A stretch of 64,000 bases of DNA from Lucinisca nassula (taxonomy: Eukaryota > Mollusca > Bivalvia > Lucinida > Lucinidae), in NCBI GenBank assembly GCA_963580285.1, contig OY757015.1, positions 133,060,029 through 133,124,028 of the forward strand, in the 5' to 3' direction. How positions within the stretch are numbered: the stretch's first letter is position 1; every line of letters starts with the position of its first letter. Below are positions 56,350 to 64,000 of the stretch, piece after piece. Position numbers and translations under genes: made by a program. The notes below the pieces were generated by a model that saw only the letters and a program-made list of their open reading frames with translations, ran no database searches and was not told the origin of the DNA.

Positions 56350-56991
56350 ATATTGTTTAATTCATTATCAAAGAAGATATTCACAAATCACCTAATAGCT
56401 TCATTAGATTGACAGAAAACCATTGTGTGCCGAGTTTTTGACTGTTTTGAAGAATCCTTTTTCCATATATCCATAGATTTTAAATTTGGCAGAAAATATG
56501 ACAAAAAAATGGATTCAGGAGCAGACAACTCCATAAGTAATTGCAGAAGAAAGAAATGCTCATAATTTGGCAATGCCTATTATATCTTTATTATCCCTGT
56601 TAAATGCTTTTGCAATAGCTTTGGAAATAAACGTATGTTGTGGTTTTGCGTAAAGATGGTCAGTAAATTTAGCTGAAATTTAGGTACGACTTATAAGTGA
56701 ATATAGTGGTGAAGTGAAGAACGTTCCTACAAAAACATATACATTATGAATAACATCTATAAAGGTCTAAACAATACTAAAAAGACCCAATTGCCAGAAT
56801 GTTTTTTGCTAGAGATTATAGCGTAAGAACCACAGGTCTCTTAATGGGGTAGAATTACCCCACCCACTTTGGTTGCTCATAGCGTCAATAACATTACATC
56901 TGCTGATCTGAAATTTCACCGCATTACAGCAAATACATCATGAGTCTGCAAAGTTTAAAAAACATTAAAAGTGGCCATAAAAATCGGCCTT

Positions 56992-57411
56992 CAGTTAAAC
57001 AAGGCAAATTCCTCTGATACCGAGGCCCCCTTTTTGGATTTACATTTATCTATTGTAGATGGATTTGTTTCTTGCAAAATTTATGATAAACGTGATGATT
57101 TTGATTTCGAGATTGTAAGTGTTCCTTTTTTGGACGGTGATGTTCCTCGTGCGACATCGTACGGGGTTTATATTTCGCAGTTAATTCGATTCGCTAGAAT
57201 GTCTAGTCATGTATCCGACTTCAACACTCGTAATAAATTATTAACCGCTAAACTTCTTAATCAGGGGTATCGGTATCATAAACTACGTAAAGCCTTTTCT
57301 AAATTTTATAGACGTCATTCTGATTTGGTTGCAAAATTCAATGCTGGACTTAAAACACTTCTGCAACAAGGCCTATCGGAACCCGAATTCTATGGTGACT
57401 TAATATATTAA
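56992..57411 (+). pseudogene. Penelope-like reverse transcriptase, C-terminal fragment
   Basis: About 139 codons, open, ending TAA-type stop at 57409-57411. Reads SSDTEAPFLDLHLSIVDGFV, then KIYDKRDDFDFEIVSVPFLD, YGVYISQLIRFARMSSHV, TRNKLLTAKLLNQGYRYHKL and FSKFYRRHSDLVAKFNAGL. The pattern Pro-Phe-Leu-Asp-Leu...Ile-Tyr-Asp-Lys...Gln-Leu-Ile-Arg-Phe-Ala-Arg fits the RT thumb region of Penelope-like elements. The catalytic palm and any GIY-YIG endonuclease are absent. The frame remains open, suggesting a young insertion. Lineage within the Penelope group is uncertain. Confidence 0.75.
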
Positions 57412-58206
57412 TCTAGAAAAATACATGCCTGTAATGACTTTAGTATCCAACTTCGTAAAATCGTTCGTCGATAAATAAAGATTGGGTACAACATAAATGT
57501 TATAAAACAGACTGCGTGCATGGTGGTTAACCCAATCACGGTTGGCAACTTTGCTTCCCTCTTTGATTGCACACCGGTGGGTCGGGCCTAAGATTATATG
57601 ACGGTTCCAGCGTAAAAAACATAAATGGAATTTTATTTTAGTATTCTTTATGTTGGTTGGCGCCTGATGCTCTGTCTTTGGTCGGGCCCCTCGGAGTCTA
57701 ACTGTTGGTTTTCTTTTGCTCCAGCAATTCTGTTGTTGTATGCTGTCGAGTCCTCAACCTTGTTTCATCTCTGTATTTTTTTTATTTGTATGTTCTCGGA
57801 GATGTTACACCGATGAGTTAGGAAGCCTTCATGCGGACTAAACGAAATTAGTGTATACCGCGGCAGAGGTAAGGGTGAGGATTATGGCCATGTAAAATCG
57901 ATTTAAGCCCCCCCCCCCCCCCCCCCCCCCAGTGGAATTCTTTACACTGACCGTTCCAAGGCGGTTCTTCTGTGGCGGTTTATTTATGTTGTTGTTTGTT
58001 ACTTACTGTGTCTATCACTTGTGTCTTTTTATTTTGGATGGCCATTTGGCCATTTTGTGGGAAAGAAACTGTCCTTATGGCCTTCCTTTGTTTAGGTTTC
58101 CATTATGGTCTGGTCGCTTCATGTTTGTGTTTCTTTCCCTTTGGTGTCTTTGATGGGTGGAGTAAGTTAATTGTATCGATTCCTGATCTTTGTTTTACTT
58201 CTACTT
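56992..58206 (+). mobile_element. Penelope-like retroelement, 5' truncated insertion
   Basis: The insertion breaks the right arm of element L between ggcctt (ends 56991) and atagggactgcccc (starts 58207). It carries the C-terminal part of a reverse-transcriptase ORF to 57411, followed by about 800 bp of non-coding 3' sequence with a poly(C) run near 57909-57930. That 3' segment has reversed relatives at 17935 and 22193. Confidence 0.75.
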
Positions 58207-58279
58207 ATAGGGACTGCCCCTTTCAAAATACTTTTCTTAAACATATGATTGCAGCATGCTTTAATCTTATGCATACGTT

Positions 58280-58400
58280 TTATACAAGGTTGGTCCTCCT
58301 CAAAATAAAGATCAATACAGAAATCCTTTTACTTGCAACCGGTTCAAAAATGACATTCAAAGTGTTGACTGGGCCTTAAACTCCAATTCAAACAAAACAA
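58280..58400 (+). mobile_element. SINE-2 tail fragment
   Basis: Ccggttcaaaaatgacattc, aaagtgttgactgggcctta, aactccaattcaaacaaaac. Head absent. Confidence 0.7.
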
Positions 58401-58469
58401 TGTTCACTTGCTAAAATAAATGTAGCATTTGCACAGCATCTGTCACGCTTGTTTCAACACTTTGTTAGA

Positions 58470-58632
58470 AGTCTCTGTGGTGTAGCGGATAAGCTACTCG
58501 CCGCATAAACCAGGGGTGGTGGGTTCGCCCACAGGCTTCTTCAGACTTTCGGATGAGTCTTTAAAACGTGATCCCATCTCCATATGACCTTAGCTGTTGG
58601 TGGGACGTAAAACTCAAACACACTCACTCACT
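58470..58632 (+). mobile_element. SINE-5 copy
   Basis: Gtctctgtggtgtagcggat, aagctactcgccgcataaac, caggggtggtgggttcgccc (box B nearly intact), cagactttcggatgagtctt, ends in cactcactcactc. Orientation and length as at 46031. Confidence 0.85.
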
Positions 58633-58639
58633 CAACACT

Positions 58640-59371
58640 TTGTAATGTCACGATTGTATATGGCTGTGGAATACTCTGTGGGTGTAGAGGTGGCATGTCT
58701 TCAGATAACATAATCAGGATTTCTTCAACCCGCACAGAATCCGACCTTAGAGCTATGAATTTTTTAAGCAAAAATGGTTGTGAAAAATAGCAACAAAGGA
58801 GTTCCATGCATGTTATTACTAAGCAGTGTATCTCGGAACACATGTTCAACTAGAATCATAAATGTTCCAAAGAAAGAATAATAAATTCCAAACGCCTCCT
58901 CATAAGGTTATGAGTTCGAACAGATCCAAGATGGATATGAGGCCAAGAATGGACTGAAATTGAAAATTTGAATTTGTTATTAACAAGTGTCCTTGCAGTT
59001 TGTCTATTTTCTGGCTTTTTCTCATATCTGATCCTTTCTACCAGAAAATTTGGTGAGGTGGAATATTTTTACCACTTTCGGCTTATTTCAGAACAACTGC
59101 TCAATTGTTGTTTTACAAATGGAAGGTACGTATTAGCAGTCAAAATACAATTTGTTTTCACAATTTTCTCACAAGAAAACTTAATATTTTTCTTTGAACT
59201 AAATTTATCTATAAATCAAGCCACTGTTGCTGACAAAAAGACCCTGAATAGCTTGTGTAGCTGAGTGTTACAGGGAAGGCTGTTCAGCTTGTACTTCCGT
59301 GTACAGTACTTCCGTGTACAGTATAACACGTCTATGTGACATGGAGCATAATCTTTCATTTCATATAAGGC
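58640..59371. other. No gene recognised
   Basis: A 98-codon frame at 58968-59264 is rich in Phe and Leu without domain or splice support. The direct repeat tacttccgtgtacagta occurs twice near 59292-59322. Confidence 0.4.
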
Positions 59372-59515
59372 AGTTGAAACAAGTACCCACAACCTATATT
59401 TTGGAACAGAAATAAGAAAAAAAATTGTATAGATCTACCTCTGTATACCGCAGTTTTCTCGATATAAAGTGGGGTTTAGAGAGGGGCTCATTACATGGAC
59501 ATTTTATTCAGTGAT
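59372..59515. mobile_element. MITE-B2 right half
   Basis: Agtacccacaacctatattt, tggaacagaaataagaaaaa, gataaagtggggtttagag, cattacatggacatttt. The left half and hairpin are missing. Confidence 0.65.
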
Positions 59516-59699
59516 GCATACGACCAATCACTCGTTAACTGCTTATCAGATCTTACAAAATCCTTTTCCCTTTTATTTTAATAGGCGAAGTAAAAAGATA
59601 CCAGCTTAATAAAAGTGGGGATGAGAAATAAGTCTGTGTTGAGATAAAGAAGATGAGCAAGCAAACCACTGAGTTGATATAAGAGTGAAAAATGTTTTA

Positions 59700-59905
59700 A
59701 TGACAGTTGCCCTCGCACTGAAAAAAAAAAAAAATAAATAAATTTTCATGTGACAACCCCTCCAGCTGTATGAACGCTGAATCCACCCCCCCCCCCCAGC
59801 CCAGCAATCATAATTCTTATATTGCACCCCCACCAAAAAAGCCCTTTTTTGGCAGTAAAATTTACAATATATTTGAATGGGCGTCTTTTCGTAATGTCTT
59901 TGTTT
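59700..59905. mobile_element. MITE-B-like end with poly(C)
   Basis: Ggcagtaaaatttacaatat, atttgaatgggcgtcttttc, gtaatg matches the right end of MITE-B at 25660-25911. The left part, with a poly(A) and a poly(C) run, does not. Confidence 0.5.
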
Positions 59906-60004
59906 TGATCAACTATGAGACTTTTATTGTGGTTAGTCCTTAATTTTCTGTGAAAGTTGAGAGAAAAGAAAATCAAGTCTAAAATATTTTAAAAACTATA
60001 CTAA

Positions 60005-60115
60005 ACTAATGCGTGGCCTGCCCAGGAAAAGTCTGGTTAGGTAAACTGACAGAATCCGATATGATCTAAATTGTATTAACCGGGCCGCTTCACTCAAACC
60101 AAACAAACAAACTAA
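60005..60115 (+). mobile_element. SINE-2 tail, diverged
   Basis: Gcctgcccaggaaaagtctg, gttaggtaaactgac, gtattaaccgggccgcttca, caaaccaaacaaac. Confidence 0.65.
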
Positions 60116-60348
60116 CTTATAGCATGTTGCCTGGTAATGAATTTTGCTTGCCAGTTTAAGGTTTAAAAGTGCATCGACAAGACAGCGAATTTTGCATGAC
60201 TGGTGTCAATTTCATGTGTGCGTGATTTTGCAAAATGATATCTCTTTTTAACACATTCAATTGCCCGTGCAAAATATGATAAACATCATGCATTTTACCT
60301 ACATTTTGCCACGCCAAAAGAAACCCCGTTTTTGCCATTTGCGATCAA

Positions 60349-60398
60349 CAAAGGCGCAGATCAGCCTGCGCATATGCGCAGGCTGATCTGCGCCTTTG
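60349..60398. repeat. Perfect 50 bp palindrome
   Basis: Caaaggcgcagatcagcctg, cgcat on the left is the exact reverse complement of the right 25 bases, with no spacer. The words cagatcagcctgcgc and aggctgatctgcg link it to the core of the MITE-C/D hairpins. No outer ends are seen. Confidence 0.9.
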
Positions 60399-60749
60399 AT
60401 GTCGCTGCTTGACTAAAACAATGCCCCTAGTTTCTGTATACAGAATTTCAAGACTCTTGCTAGTCTGTGGAGCTGACAAGGCTGGTTTGTGTCTTATCCA
60501 GTCGCAAACCCCAAAGGCAGGTTTTCACGTGATGGGTTTCGTTTGGAACAGTCTCGTTATCTGAATGCCCGTTTTTTTGTTCGACTCCGCTGCCCTTAAG
60601 CATCAATTTTGTTTACTAGGAAGATGAAAATGCAAATTCAGACTGTTCCGGGTTTTTCACGAAGTTTGACTAGTACATGTATTTTTATTGCATTGAAGAT
60701 GCGCCTTTGATTTGTAATAAGCCTGTCGTTTGTTTGTTTGTTTGTTTGT

Positions 60750-61463
60750 TTGTATTTAAGTTTAACGGCCCAGTCAACACTATTTAGGTCATTTTTGAGC
60801 CGGTCAGTTTACCGATCCACACTTTCCTGGACAGGCTTATACGTAAGCGGTTAACCAGTACAGTGCACATTCTTTCGCAAGAAACTGACAACTGCCCTTC
60901 TTGAATTAGTGGAAAGCAGTTTAGGTCGTAGTACCAAAGCATTAATCCAAAATCATTAGTCCATAGACAAAATGGCAAATATCAATGTTCAGATCAACAG
61001 ACATGGACTCCAGAAGAATGCAATCAGGCGTCCGTGGATAGTAAGCATTACTTGGTAAGCAAGCTTCGCCCACCATGCCCATCGACCCGAACGAAGAAAA
61101 TGTGAAAACGCCGAGAAGGGTATGTTCGAGATTTTGGAAGTCTTCCAATAGCTTTCCATTGGCAAACATATCAGAAACAATTCTGGAAATGGCCACATTG
61201 TACGGATCAACAAGATCATGGTGCCTCCCATAGAACTTCTTTAGTGTTGATACCAGTTTGGTTTTTTGATACCCCTGGCACAACAACATGGTAGTGAGCA
61301 CCTTCCCACGTTCCATAAAGTCCTGATAAGAGAGAGAATGACCGTAGAAAAGATTTCATTATCAATCTCCACGAAAGAATGTTGCAGATGCTGGCAGGTA
61401 TCGAATCCGCGTCCTCCTGATCACCAGTCAGACGCGCATCCGACTGAGCTACAGAGGCCGGCG
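60750..61463 (-). mobile_element. SINE-2, reversed, split by a retroelement fragment
   Basis: 60750-60912 is the 3' half on the minus strand (starting from the tail ttaacggcccagtcaacact); 61317-61463 is the 5' half with head (gactgagctacagaggccgg as complement of box A, tcgaatccgcgtcctcctga around box B). About 400 bp of Penelope-like sequence separate them, so the fragment came second. Confidence 0.8.
60915..61316 (-). pseudogene. Penelope-like RT C-terminal fragment, second lineage
   Basis: Minus-strand frame: KVLTTMLLCQGYQKTKLVST, LKKFYGRHHDLVDPYNVAIS, RIVSDMFANG, ending near 60942. Compare the positive-strand copy's LLNQGYRYHKL and KFYRRHSDLV: the same layout at clearly lower identity, hence another lineage. 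The downstream half also occurs at 19672-19790. Confidence 0.7.
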
Positions 61464-62105
61464 TGATAAGCCTGTCAGCGAACATCACATGGTGTCGCCA
61501 TAACTTTTTTCTACCAAAAAGTGCGTTTTAGAGCAATGGGTGCGAATGCACATTTCAGACAGTAAGTTATGAACTGGACTTGAATCACACGGGTGGTAAT
61601 CAGGGGAACTAGCTCGAAAATGAGTCAATGGAAATTTGTTCCCTCGACACATCCGGGAGCTCTCGAGCTAGCTCCATCGCCACGAAACTTGTAAACAAAG
61701 GTAGGTGTTGAAGAGTTTTATCACCATTTTCTCCTTTGTAAGCTTTTTATAAAAAAATCCGGCAATGCAGTTCCACATAGAAATGATTTAACTTTGTACT
61801 CCGCTAGAATTTGCCATGGAAATTTGCAGCGCTAGAGTATGCATGAAACTAAACTTTTTATCACGGACCTGAACAATTGTCAATTTATGTAAACACGGAG
61901 ATTTTGGCCGACGATTTTTCATTTTCCGCCAAAAGTACGCCCTTCATACCCCCAGAAGTAACAGTCCTAGTGAAATGAAACATGGAACGTTTGAAATAGG
62001 CAAAATAGTTTGGCCGTGATTACGTAACTTGCGACTTATGACGAAATTACTGTCCGAGCTAGTCTGCTCGACAAGGAGCTAGTTCACTCGACATGGAGAT
62101 ATTGC

Positions 62106-62622
62106 CCTCAAAATGAAGATGAAACATCCATCAGATGACTGGGGCATGATTCGATGTCTTTCTATGGTAATTTATCCAACTGGTTTCTTTACCTCTGTCT
62201 AGTGGGGTAACAAGATACTATGCCCACAAGACGGCCCCTCAGTCGTTTCTCCCGGTCGTTTTGCCCCATTTTGCACCCATAGCTGTTTCGTCTACAAAGC
62301 CTGGTCTTTTCGCACCCTGAGTCATTTCGCCCACCTAGTTGCTTCGCCTCCTTCCAATTCACTCGACGTGTAGATATTGCCCTCAAAAATGAAGATGAAA
62401 CATCCATCAGATGACTGGGGCCTGATTCGATGTCTTTCCAGGCAATTTATCCAACTGGTTTCTTTACCTCTGGCTAGTGGAGTAACAAGATACTATGCAC
62501 ACAAGACGGCCCCTCAGTCGTTCCTCCCTGGTAGTTTCGCCCCATTTTGCACCCATAGCTGTTTCGTTCCCAAGCCTGGTCTTTTGGCTCCCTGAGTCAT
62601 TTCGCCCACCTAGTTGCTTCCA
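62106..62622. repeat. Tandem duplication, ~270 bp unit
   Basis: Ccctcaaaatgaagatgaaa, gatgactggggcatgattcg, caagacggcccctcagtcgt and gagtcatttcgcccacctag occur in the same order at about 62106-62345 and 62375-62622. The first 60 bp of each unit also belong to the arm of element M. Confidence 0.85.
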
Positions 62623-62629
62623 ATTTAGA

Positions 62630-63112
62630 ACGGATCAATGGATGGATGGATGTTTGTTGGATGGATGGGTACACTACAGAGAGGGGTAAGTGAGTGAGTA
62701 TTAAGATGGATGGGTCCATTGGAAGACGGATGAACGAACGAACAAACGTACAGACAGACAGACAGACAAAAGCCTCTATCGGATAAAATACTCAAAATGT
62801 AGGGATGATACTTATTCAAATGATTCATGAATAACTATAATAATCTAGGGAATAAAAAGTAAAGAGGCGCCCGATTATCTAGCACAGGAATATATATATA
62901 TATATATTTTTTGTTGCATGTCCGGTATTTTTCTGCTCAGGAATAGTCCTTTGGAACTTTTTCCTTGGAAAACGCCCATCTGAAAAGAAAATCGAACATT
63001 CAATATAAAAATGCATTATGTCAAATCTCAATTTGAGTTTGCAGCTAAATGGTTAAACCAGACAGACAGCGCACTTAACCACCAGGCCCACTAGCCAGAG
63101 GTAAAGAAACCA
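62630..63112. other. Microsatellite-rich centre of element M
   Basis: Gatggatggatg near 62639, cagacagacagacagac near 62751-62767, and a (TA)n tract near 62891-62908. No gene. Confidence 0.6.
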
Positions 63113-63746
63113 GTGGGACCATAGAAAGACATCGAACCAGGCCCCAGTCATCTGATGAATGTTTCATCTTTGAGGGCACTATCTCCATGTCGAGTGAACT
63201 AGCTCGATTGTCGTGAAGACTAGCTCGTACAGTAATTTCGTCATAAGTGGCAAGTAACGTAATCACGGCCAAAATATTTTGCTTATTTCAAACGTTCCAT
63301 GTTTCATTTCACTAGGACTGTTACTTCTGGGGGTGTGAAGGGCGTACTTTTGACGGAAAATGAAAAAATCGTCGGCCAAAATCTCCGTGTTGACATAAAT
63401 TGACAATTTTTCAGGTCCGTGATAAAAAGTTTAGTTTCATTCATACTCCAGCGCTGCAAATTTCCATGGCAAATTCTAGCGGGGTACAAAGTTAAATCAT
63501 TTCTATGTTGAACTGCATTGCCGGATATTTTTATAAATAGTTTACAAAGAAAATAATGGTGATAAAACTCTTCGAGACCTACCTTTGTTTTCAAGTTTTC
63601 TGGTGATGGAGCTAGCTCGAGAGCTCCCGGATGTGTCGAGGGAACAAATTTCCATTGACTCATTTTCGAGCTAGTTCCCCTGATTACCACCCGTGAATAA
63701 GCTCAAACGTTTATCCAACATTTCATTTTTATTAGCACTGAATTTA

Positions 63747-64000
63747 CAGTCGAACTTCAATGGCTCGAACCCCTTTGGGACCATGGAAATTTGTTCGAGA
63801 CAGCGGTAGTTCGAGCCACGGTGGGTATCTATTAGTGCCATACCAGGAGGCATAATGAAGATGATTGCGGGGCAATTTTTCGGTATTATATATTATAAAT
63901 ATATGCTGTGTGTACTCATTAGAATCGCCTCATTAGAATCGCCTCATCGAGGCGATTCTAATGAGTGCACACAGTATATATTTGCAAGATAAAAGAAGAA
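63747..64000. mobile_element. MITE-A copy 3, cut by window end
   Basis: TA at 63745-63746, then cagtcgaacttcaatggctc. The core stem is actcattagaatcgcctc with its complement after a short duplication of the word attagaatcgcctc. The right end is outside the window. Confidence 0.8.

Larger units (their letters stand above)
52155..58223. mobile_element. Long-armed inverted-repeat element L with later insertions
   Basis: The left arm about 52155-52890 and right arm about 55965-56991 plus 58207-58223 are reverse complements: outer end aaaggggcagtccctata against tatagggactgcccctt, then ggccacttttgattttctt, gggcggggtaattctacccc and others. Neighbours ttcaaaagt and caaaatac may be an imperfect target duplication. 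Identity of the arms is visibly below 100%. Two SINEs lie inside or between arms (53074, 55502), one SINE-2 in the right arm (56048), and a Penelope-like piece splits the last 17 bp of the right arm. Removing them gives an element of about 4 kb. No transposase recognised. Confidence 0.75.
61588..63695. mobile_element. Long-armed inverted-repeat element M
   Basis: The left arm 61588-62167 and right arm 63113-63695 are reverse complements over about 580 bp: outer end cacgggtggtaatcagggga against tcccctgattaccacccgtg; also gagctctcgagctagctcca, ccgccaaaagtacgcccttc. Arms differ by scattered substitutions. The ~0.95 kb centre holds a tandem duplication and microsatellites. Flanks ttgaatca and aataagct show no exact duplication. 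No transposase seen. Confidence 0.8.

Noticed and set aside
57972..58379. Membrane protein gene with several hydrophobic segments
   Set aside because: The frame starts inside Penelope-like 3' sequence, crosses the insertion border, and ends in a SINE-2 tail.
62377..62595. Small gene duplicated in tandem
   Set aside because: The frame follows a 270 bp tandem duplication and part of the arm of element M; the other copy's frame is broken and no domain is seen.

Overview
The window looks like animal nuclear DNA, most probably from a bivalve mollusc. Several kinds of evidence point this way: one spliced gene with clean GT-AG introns and a AATAAA signal, at least six tRNA-derived or tRNA-like SINE families, many palindromic MITEs, and tandem-repeat elements whose ends carry runs of CCGTC, a style common in mollusc genomes. 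There are no operons, Shine-Dalgarno sites, phage genes or CRISPR arrays. The species assignment is an inference; the sequence does not name it.

Only one host gene is supported. It lies on the + strand in four exons (5908-6349, 13187-13388, 25037-25159, 44069-44365) and ends with a stop codon and a poly(A) signal at 44408-44413. Its intron phases fit together without gaps. The product has a charged coiled-coil segment followed by about 206 residues that resemble the C-terminal domain of mitochondria-eating protein (Mieap/SPATA18). The N-terminal exons are probably upstream of the window. About 97% of the 38 kb gene span is intron, and the introns are packed with mobile elements.

Layout: 1-5000, a minisatellite, an unidentified GC-rich stretch and a possible SGNH-hydrolase relic. 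5-13 kb, exon 1 followed by a dense series of MITEs and a 2.7 kb Helitron-like element with a ~165 bp tandem core. 13.2-25.2 kb, exons 2 and 3 around a 7.3 kb composite bounded by 45 bp terminal inverted repeats, which holds a dead LINE split by two SINEs. 29.9-43.8 kb (inside intron 3), a ~14 kb inverted structure: TAC-rich on the left, GTA-rich on the right, with unique-sequence arms near the axis and related 84-bp-repeat ends. 44.1-44.4 kb, last exon. 46-50 kb, a second Helitron-like element broken up by at least six insertions. 52.2-58.2 kb, an element with ~0.8 kb inverted arms that was later hit by two SINEs and a Penelope-like retroelement fragment. 61.6-63.7 kb, another long-armed foldback element. 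A truncated MITE closes the window.

Two observations stand out. First, two MITE families with different ends carry nearly the same central hairpin, and the two differences per arm are mirrored so that pairing is kept. Second, the huge trinucleotide region is not simple noise: its units start with the 5' head of a SINE found intact nearby, repeat every 634-733 bp, and are arranged as an inverted pair inside a transcribed intron. The many long ORFs in that region (poly-Leu, poly-Thr, poly-Val, poly-Ser) are by-products of the repeat.
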